Below are positions 24,671 through 33,780 of a stretch of DNA of 45,056 nt, piece by piece; position 1 is the first letter of the stretch, and the number at the start of each line of letters is the position of its first letter. The DNA comes from Candidatus Foliamicus numerosus (GTDB lineage Bacteria; Pseudomonadota; Gammaproteobacteria; Steroidobacterales; Foliamicaceae), in contig JAPYNE010000017.1 of the NCBI GenBank assembly GCA_028285945.1, forward strand, positions 1-45,056. The letters run 5' to 3'. The position numbers and the translations under genes were made by a program. The notes under the pieces are model-generated. The model searched no databases. It was not told where the DNA came from and saw nothing but the letters and a program-made list of their open reading frames with translations.

Positions 24671-25958
24671 CAGCCCGTTTCTTCTTAGGTTCGGGGCGCT
24701 GCGCTGCAAGAGCGTTCGCCAGCTGGTAGATCTCGGAGGCGGCCAGAAGAAAGGCGCCGACGCCGTACACGTCCGTGCTTTCCTTGTGGACGATCTGCGG
24801 CGCGGAGCCGGAAGGCTGCACGTAGGCAAGCCGACCGTCGGCGTAGATGCTGGATGCTAGGCTGGACCAAGCCCGCGCGACGACAGGAAGGTAAGCCTCC
24901 CGGTCCAGAAGCCCTGCATTGATGCCCCAGGCTAGGCCGTAGGCGAAGAACGCCGTGCCGCTCGTCTCCGGCGTGGGCGAAATGGCCGCATTGGTTAGCG
25001 ACGAAGTCCAATAGCCTGCGGCCTGCTGCAGTTCCGCCAGCCTAGCGGCCATCGAGCGAAAGCGCTCGATGTAGCGCGGGCGGCTGGCGTGCTCCTTGGG
25101 CAGCCGGGGCAGAATGCGGGCGAAAGCCGCGAAAACCCAGCCGTTCCCGCGGCTCCAGAACACCTTGTGGCCGTTCGGGTCGCGCATTCGCAGGTAGCGC
25201 CGGTCGCGGTGCAGCAGGCTTTCGTCCGCATCCCAGAAGGTATCAAAGGAAGCCCAGAATTCGTGGTCCGCGAACTCGAGGTAGCGTTGCTTTCCGGTCA
25301 CTTGGGCCATGTGCGTCCAAACGGGCGCGCCCATGAACATCGCATCGATCCAAGTCCAGCGCTCTCTGCATCCAATGCCCATGCGCTCGCATTCCGTTCC
25401 GAAGTCCCGGCGCACAGTGGGCCAGTTGTCGTATATGCGGTTGAGCCGCTTGGCCAGCGGCGCAAGCATTTCGGGATTGCCGTCCAGCTCGAACAGTTCC
25501 AAGTAGGTCTGGCCGATTGCATAGTCGTCGGCATCGAAAACGCGCGCTTCCAGCTGCCAACCGAAGTTCCGTCCCGCGTCGCGGATGAAGTCCAGATAGC
25601 GCGGGTCTCCCGATATCCGGCCCCAGCGCGTCATGCCTATGGCCATAGCGCCCATCAGCCAGCCGCCGAAGCTGTAGCGGCGATGGCCCTGGAAATTGAC
25701 TAGGGCGCTGGCCTCGAATCGGTCCATGTGGCGGACTTGCCAGTCGGCAACCAGGTTTGCGGCCGCCCTTACACTGTCGGGACTCAAATCCGCCGGCGCA
25801 TTCGCCATGGGAGCCTGCACGTCAACAACATAGGGCAGTATCCGGTTCGGGGCGAACGTCGGCTCGTTGGCGCCTTTGCCGGAACCGGCGGCGCATGCCG
25901 CCAGCAGAACCATTGGCAGCGCAATTTGAAGCGCGCCCACCCTCTGGCGAAACGGCAA
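24657..25958 (-). CDS. GH105-type unsaturated uronyl hydrolase, lipoprotein
   Basis: A 433-residue (alpha/alpha)6-barrel enzyme that removes 4,5-unsaturated uronic acid from the non-reducing end of lyase products by hydration of the double bond. A lipobox VLLAAC puts the lipid on Cys21. The catalytic Asp is in WTWIDAMFMGAP (Asp205), and the family signature WSRGNGW occurs at 268-274; ETSGTAFFAYGLAWGIN follows. GH105 members act on rhamnogalacturonan and ulvan-type fragments, whereas chondroitin fragments are usually handled by GH88, so the pairing with PL8 is unusual. It lies 3 bp after the TonB receptor gene and overlaps the lyase gene. Confidence 0.88.
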   Translation of the reverse strand: MPFRQRVGALQIALPMVLLAACAAGSGKGANEPTFAPNRILPYVVDVQAPMANAPADLSPDSVRAAANLVADWQVRHMDRFEASALVNFQGHRRYSFGGWLMGAMAIGMTRWGRISGDPRYLDFIRDAGRNFGWQLEARVFDADDYAIGQTYLELFELDGNPEMLAPLAKRLNRIYDNWPTVRRDFGTECERMGIGCRERWTWIDAMFMGAPVWTHMAQVTGKQRYLEFADHEFWASFDTFWDADESLLHRDRRYLRMRDPNGHKVFWSRGNGWVFAAFARILPRLPKEHASRPRYIERFRSMAARLAELQQAAGYWTSSLTNAAISPTPETSGTAFFAYGLAWGINAGLLDREAYLPVVARAWSSLASSIYADGRLAYVQPSGSAPQIVHKESTDVYGVGAFLLAASEIYQLANALAAQRPEPKKKRADATA

Positions 25959-25961
25959 GGC

Positions 25962-28703
25962 TTAGAACCTCAAATTGCCCCGGACGGACAGGGAGACGCG
26001 GCGGCCGTAATCGATGTACTGCCGGACCAGGCCTTCGTGGTGCCGAATGTCCGCCTCGTCGGTAAGGTTGGCGCCCGCTAAGCGAAAACGCAGGCCGTTC
26101 CGTAGCCGGTAGCTGATGCTTGCCGACAGGTAGCGTCGCGGATGGAACAACTCCCTAGGCTCTAAGCCGGTCGCCGGCGTCACTAGGTATTCCCCGCGGT
26201 AGGTGTGGGAAGCGCGAATGTCGAAGGAGCCGCCATCGTAGTAGATGATGACGTTGTAATTATGCTCGGCGGCGGCGCGCAGCCGGTCCGGCGCCGAATT
26301 GTCGATGTAGGTGTAATTCAGCTTGAAACCGGTATTGGCCAACAGGCCGGGAAGCCCGGTCAGCGCGTGCTGCCAGCCCAGCTCAGTGCCCTGTAGCCGA
26401 ACGCCCTCGGAGTTGCTGTCGGTTTGCACATTGAAAGGCTCCGGCAGGGTTGCGCCTGTGCGCATATCGGTGATTTCGAAATTCTCGGTGAAGGTCTTTC
26501 GCCCGATGAGCGAGTCCAGGTCTTTGAGGAAAAGCGACGCGGAAAACAGGTTGTTATCTCCGTAGTAATACGACCACACGAGATTGAAGTCGTTAGCCAA
26601 AAACGGCTTGAGGTCGGGATCGCTGTAGGAGATCGAATTGCTGCCGTCGCTCCTGCCTCGCAGCCCGCTCACGGCGAGGTCGAGTTGCGACGGCATCGGG
26701 CGCGTCATGGTTCTGGCGGCGGAGAATCTCAAGACATGGTTGTCGCCCAGGTTGTAGCGCAGGTTGAGGCTGGGCAGAGTATTGGAATAGCTGCGGTTGC
26801 GGCGGACAGGCACGCTCGCGGCATTGGGGCTGAGATCGCCGCTGATGTCGCGGGTGAAGCCGGCATCCAGATCAACCGAAACCCCCTTCACTTTTTCCTC
26901 CGTGCGCGTGTGCCGCACCCCGATGTTGCCGCTAAAACGCCCGTCCTCGTCGCCGAAGTTGAGGATGGCATAAGCGGAAGTGAATTGCTCGCTGATATCG
27001 ACTGCTGCTGCCGGGTCGTTGAAGACCGCCTCGCCGTCCGCGTCAACAATGGCCTGAATGCTGCCGGCGGAGGCGATCGCCGCGCCGGTGTCCGGCACCA
27101 GCCAGTTGCCGATGGCGGGCCGCCCCGAGCTGTTGAGAAAACCGCCTCGATCCGATCCGGTCAGGATCATGGGAAAGCTTGTAACGCCTATCTCGCTTAG
27201 TTCCGCAGCGGTTGCCGCGAAAAAGTCACGGCTGGAGACAAAGAAACCGTCGGCGGCGTTGATCCCGAAGCCCACGCTTCGTGCGAATCGGGCATCAAGC
27301 CGCCGTTCGATGTCGAAGCGGAAATCGTCCTGCCTGCTTTCACTGCGGATATTGGTGCCCGGGCCGGAATTGAACTGGTTGACGGCGTAGGCTTCAGGAT
27401 CCAAGTGCGTTTCGCCGAACACAGTCACAGCGGTCGGCTGGTTGCGGCCTTCCATATTGATAAGCGTTTCGATGCCCCTGACCTTGGCGATCGCCCGGAC
27501 GCGCGTCTGAAAGTGACTCGAACGGGAACGCGAGAACGAGAAATCTAGGCTCAGCGAGGGATCCGGATAAAAACTGGCTCGCGCCAGGGCTGAAAGCAGG
27601 TCGGCGTCGCGATGCTGCAATTCCTTTTCCGCCTGTAGCGCCGTGTCCGTGCTGTGGTACTGGGAAACGTACTCGATGCCGTTGATCCATGTTGTTTTCT
27701 GGCCCTCGGACCTCGTGCTCTTATTGCGGAAATCGTAGCGAACCGATTCGCGCGGCGAAATCGTGTCCTGCTGGCTGTAGAGAAACTCGGTAAAGAGAGT
27801 GAGCTGATCGCTAGGCGACCACTCCAGATTGGCGAGGTAGGATTGGCGTTCCCGCTGCTGCTCGAAATTTTCCGACAGCACGTTGTCGCGCACCACGATG
27901 CCGCGGTCTTCGAAATCCCCGTCCCCGTTGAGGTCCCGGTCCTTGGCTTCGTCGTGCAGCCGCCGGTAGCGCCCGCCGCGGTCGCGGTGCAAACCCTGGT
28001 TTTCATCGACGACATTCACGCCGAGCATGATGCCGACCGTCTTGTCGGCAAGCGCGTCGGTGTAGATCGCGGTGATCTCGCTTCCTATCCCGCCGTTGTT
28101 GCCGTCCCAGTTTCCGGTGCCGGATATGTTGATGCGGCGCTTGCCGGCTGCCAGCCCCCGCTGCGTGATGATGTTCACTGATCCGCCGATTCCGCCTTCC
28201 TGCACATCAGCCTTGCCGGACTTGTGAACCTCCAGGCTCGAAACGAATGCCGCCGGCATGATGTAGGCTTGGAAATTGCGGTTATTCAGGGTGTCGTTGA
28301 AAACAGTGGCGATCGGTCGGCCGTTGACCATGGTTTGGGTGTAGCGTGCCTGTAGCCCGCGAATAGTGATTTCCTCCGCTTGGCCCCGGGTTCTCTGGAT
28401 CTGCACCCCCGGCACCCGCTGCAGCGAGTCGGCGATGTTCTGGTCCGGCATCTTGCCGATGTCGGAAGTGGATATGGCATCCACAATGGTGTCGGCATTG
28501 CGTTTGGTATCGATCGCCGCGCCCAAGTCGGCGCGCGTTCCCACCACCACGATTTCCTCGATGGGCTCGTCATCGGAATCCTGCGCGCGGACAGGGGATA
28601 CTCCGCTTGCGCCCAATGCGGCAACCGCGCCTGCAAAGAAGAAAACAGCCCGCCGCGCGCAAGCTTTGCCCTTGCGCGCTCCTTTGGTTCCCGCCTTTTG
28701 CAT
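25962..28703 (-). CDS. TonB-dependent outer-membrane receptor
   Basis: A 913-residue receptor importing oligosaccharides (inferred from the operon) using TonB energy. Residues 1-41 are a signal peptide (AVFFFAGAVAALGASG... ending VRAQ). A TonB box lies in IEEIVVVGTR, followed by the plug domain (IADSLQRVPGVQIQRTRGQA, ITIRGLQARYTQTMVNGRP, GGIGGSVNIITQRG) and a 22-strand barrel ending with the outer-membrane signature Phe (VRGNLRF). First gene of the operon with GH105 and the lyase. It is divergent from the DUF3604 gene; no SusD partner is present, as expected outside Bacteroidota. Confidence 0.95.
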   Translation of the reverse strand: MQKAGTKGARKGKACARRAVFFFAGAVAALGASGVSPVRAQDSDDEPIEEIVVVGTRADLGAAIDTKRNADTIVDAISTSDIGKMPDQNIADSLQRVPGVQIQRTRGQAEEITIRGLQARYTQTMVNGRPIATVFNDTLNNRNFQAYIMPAAFVSSLEVHKSGKADVQEGGIGGSVNIITQRGLAAGKRRINISGTGNWDGNNGGIGSEITAIYTDALADKTVGIMLGVNVVDENQGLHRDRGGRYRRLHDEAKDRDLNGDGDFEDRGIVVRDNVLSENFEQQRERQSYLANLEWSPSDQLTLFTEFLYSQQDTISPRESVRYDFRNKSTRSEGQKTTWINGIEYVSQYHSTDTALQAEKELQHRDADLLSALARASFYPDPSLSLDFSFSRSRSSHFQTRVRAIAKVRGIETLINMEGRNQPTAVTVFGETHLDPEAYAVNQFNSGPGTNIRSESRQDDFRFDIERRLDARFARSVGFGINAADGFFVSSRDFFAATAAELSEIGVTSFPMILTGSDRGGFLNSSGRPAIGNWLVPDTGAAIASAGSIQAIVDADGEAVFNDPAAAVDISEQFTSAYAILNFGDEDGRFSGNIGVRHTRTEEKVKGVSVDLDAGFTRDISGDLSPNAASVPVRRNRSYSNTLPSLNLRYNLGDNHVLRFSAARTMTRPMPSQLDLAVSGLRGRSDGSNSISYSDPDLKPFLANDFNLVWSYYYGDNNLFSASLFLKDLDSLIGRKTFTENFEITDMRTGATLPEPFNVQTDSNSEGVRLQGTELGWQHALTGLPGLLANTGFKLNYTYIDNSAPDRLRAAAEHNYNVIIYYDGGSFDIRASHTYRGEYLVTPATGLEPRELFHPRRYLSASISYRLRNGLRFRLAGANLTDEADIRHHEGLVRQYIDYGRRVSLSVRGNLRF

Positions 28704-28746
28704 CGCCCTCCCCGCTGCAAAGGGTATGCTAGGATGGTGACACTAA

Positions 28747-28764
28747 AAGACAGCGTTGTCAAAC
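28747..28764. promoter_or_regulatory. Candidate operator and -35 box between the TonB and DUF3604 genes
   Basis: AAGACAGCGTTGTCAAAC contains the near-palindrome GACAGC-GTTGTC with a central CG, the form LacI-family operators take. On the minus strand it includes TTGACA, a perfect -35 hexamer for the TonB operon, though no good -10 is at the standard distance. It resembles the sequence at 17380. Confidence 0.35.
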
Positions 28765-28820
28765 CGTTCGTTGCGAGCAGCGCGGCACGCTCATTGTGTT
28801 TCGGATTCGTTTTGAGGCAC

Positions 28821-30512
28821 ATGGAAATGAATCGAATGAATGAGGTTGCGGTCAAATCTGCGCTTGCGCCTTTGCTGTGTCTGGCGGCGCTTGCCGCGTG
28901 CGCCCCCGGCGGCGGGCATCCAGCGGAATCACAAGCGGGATCAGCTACGAGGACAGCGCTTGAGGAGAGCGGGTTCCAAGTCTATTTCGGCGATTTGCAT
29001 AACCACTCCAATCTCACCTACGGCCATGGCTCATTCGAGAACGCGCTGGAGAACGCAGCGCAGTCTTTGGATTTTTTCACCGTGACGCCGCACGCGTTGT
29101 GGCCGGATATCGACCAGTTGCAAGGCAATCCGGAACTGGAGTGGGTCATCGACTATCACCGCACCGCGTTCGTGCGCCTGCGCGACCCCCGCTACTGGGC
29201 CAACTATATCGAGAAGCTCAAGCAATACAACGTTCCCGGCGTTCGCATCACCTTCCCGTCCTTCGAGATCCACAGCCTCAAGTATGGCGATCACGTGGTG
29301 ATCTCCAAGCTTCAGGATATGGAGCTGCCGCCTGCGGGCACCACGGTGGTCGAATTGCGCGACCAAGTGCTGGATGCCGAGAACACCATCATCACGCCGC
29401 ATGGCATCGGCTATCAGTCCGGTTTCCGGGGGTACGACTGGAACTACTTCAAAGAGGGCCCGCAAACGCCCTTTGTCGAGATTTATTCGCGCCATGGCGG
29501 CTCCGAAGGTTCGGCAGGGCCTTTCGGCATGTATCACGACATGGGTCCGCGAGACTACGGCGGCACCATGGAAGCCGGACTGAGGCGGGGTTTCAGATTT
29601 GGCGTTGTGGCCTCGTCGGATTCCCATGCCGGGCACCCGGGGGGCTTCGGCGACGGGCGCATGGCGGTGCTGGCCCGGGCTCTGACGCGCGATGATATTT
29701 GGGAGGCGATTCGGGAGCGGCGCGTGTACGCCACCACCGGCGCCAATATCCGGCTGGACTTTCGCATTAACGGCGCGCATATGGGACAAGCCATCACCGA
29801 TGGCGAGACATCCCGGCGCGTCATCGAAGTGGCCGTGGAGGGCATGAACCAGATCGATTACGTTGAATTGGTCAAAAACGGCGCCACGCTTCATCGCGAG
29901 CATGTCAGCCACACGCCCCGCCATGACAGCGGCGGCGGGCCGGTCCGCGCCAAGGTTCGCTTCGAGTTCGGCTGGAACCAGGTTTCCAGCACGGACCGAA
30001 TTGGCTGGCAGGGCCGAATATCGCTGAGTGGAGGCCGCCTGCTGAAGGCCACGCCGCAGTTTCGCGGCGCTCCCTTCACCTCTCCGCAAAGGGATGAAGG
30101 CGGCCATGTGATTCCTTGGGAATCCTGGGTGAGCCGCATTACGGAAACCACCGCAAACAGCGTTGCGTTCCACGCCATGAGCGAGTCCAATCCCGCCCCC
30201 ATGCATTCCACCACGCAATCGATCACCTTGGACGTTGAAATGAAGCCCAACGATCGATTCATCGCGGAGGTGAACGGCCAGGCTTTCTCCCATACGCTGG
30301 CCGAACTGCTCGAAGGCAGCCGCTCCCGGTTCATGCGCGGTTGGCTCACGGAGGCCGTGTCCTTCAATCGGGCGGTTCCGGAAAGCGGCTTTATGGTGAG
30401 TTTCGAGTTGGAGGACGAGGCCAGCCGCGAAGAAGATTACTATTCGGTGCGTGTCAGGCAAACCGACCATCAGTGGGCTTGGTCAAGCCCCATTTGGGTC
30501 GGCGCACGCTAA
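28821..30512 (+). CDS. DUF3604-family lipoprotein (PHP-like metal-dependent hydrolase)
   Basis: A 563-residue protein of unknown function. A lipoprotein signal ends in AALAAC (Cys27). GDLHNHSNLTYGHG (57-70) and VVASSDSHAGHPGGFGDGR resemble the metal-binding His/Asp motifs of PHP phosphoesterases, so a metal-dependent hydrolase is likely. Its position inside the locus suggests a substituent-removing or backbone-cleaving step on the same glycan (inference). The start at ATG 28821 has GAGG upstream (TTGAGGCAC); ATGs at 28827 and 28836 are alternatives. It is divergent from the TonB operon and shares the candidate operator. Confidence 0.82.
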   Translation: MEMNRMNEVAVKSALAPLLCLAALAACAPGGGHPAESQAGSATRTALEESGFQVYFGDLHNHSNLTYGHGSFENALENAAQSLDFFTVTPHALWPDIDQLQGNPELEWVIDYHRTAFVRLRDPRYWANYIEKLKQYNVPGVRITFPSFEIHSLKYGDHVVISKLQDMELPPAGTTVVELRDQVLDAENTIITPHGIGYQSGFRGYDWNYFKEGPQTPFVEIYSRHGGSEGSAGPFGMYHDMGPRDYGGTMEAGLRRGFRFGVVASSDSHAGHPGGFGDGRMAVLARALTRDDIWEAIRERRVYATTGANIRLDFRINGAHMGQAITDGETSRRVIEVAVEGMNQIDYVELVKNGATLHREHVSHTPRHDSGGGPVRAKVRFEFGWNQVSSTDRIGWQGRISLSGGRLLKATPQFRGAPFTSPQRDEGGHVIPWESWVSRITETTANSVAFHAMSESNPAPMHSTTQSITLDVEMKPNDRFIAEVNGQAFSHTLAELLEGSRSRFMRGWLTEAVSFNRAVPESGFMVSFELEDEASREEDYYSVRVRQTDHQWAWSSPIWVGAR

Positions 30513-30627
30513 TCGAAACCATGCGGGCTCCGGGCATGAGTGTTGGCGCGGCCTGCCTGTCGTTCGGCTCCGCTCCGGCGGCGCTGTTTGCCCCGCGAGT
30601 GGCGCAAGCGTAGGGGAAACAGGAACT

Positions 30628-31914
30628 ATGGACAGCGTTCGAAGCCCGGGAGCAGTCATTCTGATCCTGGTCATCTGGTTTGCGATTTCGTTCGTGACCA
30701 ATATCATCGGCCCCCTGATGCCGGTCATCATTGATGATTTCGGCCTGACCCTCACGCTGGCGGCGCTGCTGCCTTTTTCTTTCTTCTTGGCCTACGGCAT
30801 CGCCTCCATTCCCTCCGGCCTCATGATCGAGACCATCGGCATGAAGCGATCCATGCTGATAGCCTTTGGCGTGGTGCTGCTGGGCGCGCTGGCGTTTTCC
30901 CTGTTCCCGGCCTACGGCGTCGTCATTGCTTCGCTGTTCGTGATCGGGATCGGCATGGCCATGCTGCAGGTGATTATCAATCCGCTTATGCGCACCTCGG
31001 GCGGCGCGGCGAATTTTGCGTTCTTCTCGGTGATGGGGCAGCTGGTGTTCGGTTTCGCTTCCTTCGTCAGCCCCTTCGTGTTTACCTACCTGGTTAGCAG
31101 CTTGCCCGATCCGGCGCAATCCAACCTCCTTTTGGACACGCTGCGGTCGCTGGCGCCCACCCGCCTGAGCTGGGTCGCCCTTTATTGGCTCTTCAGCGCT
31201 GCATTCGCGCTGCTGCTGCTGGCGGTATGGCTGATCCGGCTCCCTCAGGTGCGGCTTGGGCAACATGAGCAAACAGGCAGCGTTGCGGTTTATCGCGAGC
31301 TGCTCAAAAACCCGCATGCCTTGATGTTTTTCCTCGGCATTGTGTGCTATGTGGGCACCGAACAGGGCGTGGCGAACTGGATGTCGGAATTCCTCAACAC
31401 CTACCACGGCATTGATCCGGAAATCCTTGGCGCCGCCTTGGTGGGCAGGTTCTGGGGCCTGATGTCCATCGGCTGCGTTGCGGGTCTTGCCTTGCTGAGA
31501 ATCATGGACTCGCGGACATTGCTCAAGCTGGCCTGCTGCGCCGCCACCGCCTTTGTATTGGCGGCGCTGTTCGGCCCTGCGGAGGTCTCTGTGGCGGCGT
31601 TTCCTTGGATCGGCTTCTTTATTTCAGTGATGTTCTCCATCGTGTTTTCGCTGGCCCTGAATTCCGTGAAAGTTCATCACGGCGCGTTCTCCGGCATTCT
31701 CTGCACGGGCATCTTCGGCGGCGCGCTGGTGCCGTTGCTTATTGGCGTGGCGGGTGACTGGCTGGGTCTGCGCACAGCGATGCTCATCAATGTGTCAACG
31801 CTGTCGTTTTTGTTTGTGATCGGCATGCGCGCCCGCCCGTTGGTCGGCAACAGCCGTGTGTCGCTGGCTGCGCTGAAGCGCGGACTGGCGGGGCGCAAGG
31901 GCGGTTCGAGCTAA
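30628..31914 (+). CDS. Sugar transporter of the major facilitator superfamily (FucP/GluP-like)
   Basis: A 428-residue inner-membrane protein with about 12 transmembrane helices. IIGPLMPVIIDDFGLTLTLAALLPFSFFLAYGI and the conserved SGLMIETIGMKRSM loop, plus MQ-type helix 5 (AMLQVIINPLMR) match the fucose/glucose/galactose-proton symporter family. It would import a neutral or amino sugar released by the locus (inference). ATG 30628 follows CAGGAAC. It lies 115 bp after the DUF3604 gene, on the same strand; that gap has a 30-codon open frame (30521-30613) not considered a gene. GACAGCGTT at its first codons repeats the operator core. Confidence 0.85.
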   Translation: MDSVRSPGAVILILVIWFAISFVTNIIGPLMPVIIDDFGLTLTLAALLPFSFFLAYGIASIPSGLMIETIGMKRSMLIAFGVVLLGALAFSLFPAYGVVIASLFVIGIGMAMLQVIINPLMRTSGGAANFAFFSVMGQLVFGFASFVSPFVFTYLVSSLPDPAQSNLLLDTLRSLAPTRLSWVALYWLFSAAFALLLLAVWLIRLPQVRLGQHEQTGSVAVYRELLKNPHALMFFLGIVCYVGTEQGVANWMSEFLNTYHGIDPEILGAALVGRFWGLMSIGCVAGLALLRIMDSRTLLKLACCAATAFVLAALFGPAEVSVAAFPWIGFFISVMFSIVFSLALNSVKVHHGAFSGILCTGIFGGALVPLLIGVAGDWLGLRTAMLINVSTLSFLFVIGMRARPLVGNSRVSLAALKRGLAGRKGGSS

Positions 31915-31921
31915 AAGCCCG

Positions 31922-33388
31922 TTACCGGGCGAGACCGCTGCTTGCGTGCGACCTTCGCCGCGCAAGCTCTTCGGCAAGCCGCTCGCGGGTCGCCAAATGC
32001 GCCGGATGGTCAGCCAGATTGGTTATCTCTTCCGGATCGGACCAGTAATCGTAGAGTTCGGCGCCCAGATTCTCGTTGTCCCATATCGTGTAGCGGTAAC
32101 GCCCGGTGCGAATGGATTCGCCCATCGCGTCCTTGTGCTGCCATTCCGGCCGAGTTAATCCGGCCCTGCTTAGCGCCAGTGTATAGGCGCTTTCGCGCAC
32201 CCGCGCGGCCGGGTTGCGCAGAACCGGGACCAAGCTGACCCCGGCAACGTGCGCGGGGCGGCCTAGGCCCGCGAGTTCGGCGAGCGTGGGATAAAGATCG
32301 ACCAGCTCGGCCAGTGAGTCCGAGCTCCCGCCGCGCACAAAGCCGCCGCCGTACCCTTCGGGCACCGAGAGGATTAGCGGCACGCGAACCGACCCCTCGA
32401 ACAGGTCGCCCTTTTGCCAGAGGCCATGCGCGCCCAAGTGGAAGCCGTGGTCCGACAGCAGCACGATGATAGTGCTGTCGCGCAGCGCTGCCGCTTCCAG
32501 CGCGCGCAGGAGCCGGTCGATTTGCGCGTCCACAAAAGTGATCGACGCGTAGTAGGCTCGGATGGCCGCGATTTTTTCCGCCTCGGTCATCCGCAGCTGC
32601 CTAGGCCGATCGGCCAGCGCCGCTGTCGGAATGTCGGCGCGGTCGGCCATGAAGTCCGCAGGCCGCTTGATGCTCTCCGGCGGGTACAACTCGAAAAATC
32701 CGGAAGGCGCGATAAAGGGCGCATGGGGCCGAAAATAGCCCACCGCTAGGAACAGCGGTTTGCCGCTGCGTTGCGGATGATGCGTTTCGAGCAGGTCGAT
32801 CGCGGCATCCGTCACCAAGGCGTCGGTATGCCTTGATCCGTCGCCCGCCACGCTCAGCCAGGTGAGCGTGGCGCCAACCGGCGTTGCCGGATTGATCGTG
32901 TTGACCCGGGCCGTATGGCTCACATCCACGCCCTTGGGATTGCGTCGTTCGTTCCAGGATTGCGGATCGTCCAGCCCGTCGGTGCCGATTTGCCCGGGAA
33001 CGTTGTAATGGAACATCTTGCCCGCCCGCGCCGTGAAGTATCCGTGTTGCGCGAAGAACTGGGGCAGGGTAACGATGTCCGGCACGAACTCCCGAAAATG
33101 CGGGCCGTTGGTGATGATGCCGGTTTGCTGGGGGTACAGGCCGGTCAGAAAGCTGCTGCGGCTGGGAGAGCACACGGGATACTGCGCATAGGCCGCGTCG
33201 AAGCGCATTCCCTCGGCGGCCAGGCGGTCGATGGCGGGCGACTGCGCGATTGGATGGCCGTAGGCTCCCAAGTCGGTATTGAGGTCATCGACGGTGATGA
33301 AAAGAATGTTGGGGCGCTCGCGGGCCGCGGCGGCGCCCGCGAGCATTAAGGCGCACGCTGCGACCCAGGCCAGGGTGCAAGTCCGCAT
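31922..33388 (-). CDS. Type I sulfatase, iduronate-2-sulfatase-like
   Basis: A 488-residue exported sulfatase. The signal peptide is at 1-22 (LAWVAACALMLAGAAAA). RPNILFITVDDLNTDLGAYG carries the metal-binding Asp pair, and the formylglycine motif is C73-S-P-S-R. GYFRPHAPFIAP and LLSDHGFHLGAHGLWQKGDL are typical of the iduronate-2-sulfatase/choline-sulfatase branch. The first may act on uronate O-sulfate and the lipoprotein sulfatase on a different position (inference). Start chosen at ATG 33388, which gives a normal signal peptide; an ATG at 33445 would add 19 residues. It is convergent with the MFS gene, 7 bp apart. Confidence 0.92.
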   Translation of the reverse strand: MRTCTLAWVAACALMLAGAAAARERPNILFITVDDLNTDLGAYGHPIAQSPAIDRLAAEGMRFDAAYAQYPVCSPSRSSFLTGLYPQQTGIITNGPHFREFVPDIVTLPQFFAQHGYFTARAGKMFHYNVPGQIGTDGLDDPQSWNERRNPKGVDVSHTARVNTINPATPVGATLTWLSVAGDGSRHTDALVTDAAIDLLETHHPQRSGKPLFLAVGYFRPHAPFIAPSGFFELYPPESIKRPADFMADRADIPTAALADRPRQLRMTEAEKIAAIRAYYASITFVDAQIDRLLRALEAAALRDSTIIVLLSDHGFHLGAHGLWQKGDLFEGSVRVPLILSVPEGYGGGFVRGGSSDSLAELVDLYPTLAELAGLGRPAHVAGVSLVPVLRNPAARVRESAYTLALSRAGLTRPEWQHKDAMGESIRTGRYRYTIWDNENLGAELYDYWSDPEEITNLADHPAHLATRERLAEELARRRSHASSGLAR

Positions 33389-33506
33389 GGCGCCCGAATC
33401 GAGGCTTCCCGGGCCGGAGCGGGGCAGGGGCAACTCTGTGATCATGTACGCTGACCGAAGCGCGAGCGGGCTGCGACACTAACATATAAGCCGCTTTGCA
33501 TGCCCT

Positions 33507-33651
33507 CTTGCCCTGGTTGTCCGGGTTCCCGCCGCGCCTAGGCCCGGCGGCGCGCAGGGCAAGCGTCGCCTCTGGCCCGGAGCACGCCATCGAAACCGAA
33601 CTCGCGGCCCGATGGCAAGCGGCGCGGCGACCGCGCCATCGCCGCTTTCGA
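33507..33651. repeat. Two adjacent nested inverted repeats upstream of hairpin F
   Basis: The first runs 33507-33563, with CTTGCCCTG against CAGGGCAAG and a GC-rich inner palindrome around CGCCTAGGC. The second runs 33590-33651, with TCGAAA against TTTCGA and an inner GATGGC/GCCATC pair. They do not carry the family core. With copy F (33656-33780) they fill most of the non-coding stretch 33389-33979; nothing recognisable remains except the short region before hldE. Confidence 0.5.
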
Positions 33652-33655
33652 TTCC

Positions 33656-33780
33656 GCTTTTCCCGGCCCCTTCTTCCCGGGAGGCGCATAAAACCCGTCC
33701 ATGGGGCTTGCTCGTTCGCGCCGGGACATCGGTGCCCGCCCTGCCTCCGATACTCCCGGAAAGAAGGGGCCGGGAAAAGC
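33656..33780 (-). repeat. Hairpin element copy F
   Basis: Arms 33656-33683 and 33753-33780 (28 bp, one mismatch, beginning GCTTTTCCCGGCCCC). On the minus strand the interior has GGAGGCAGGGCGGGC, CCGATGTCCCGGCGCGAACG and the core AGCCCCATGGACGGGTTTTA. Copy G shares this interior almost entirely but has unrelated arms. It lies in the divergent region between a sulfatase and hldE, so it is not simply a terminator. Confidence 0.9.

Noticed and set aside
29031-30470. A 479-codon open frame antisense to the DUF3604 gene
   Set aside because: Shadow of the sense gene; no recognisable motif.
30521-30613. A 30-codon open frame between the DUF3604 and MFS genes
   Set aside because: It has signal-peptide-like composition but no ribosome site and no continuation; possibly the remnant of a longer gene.
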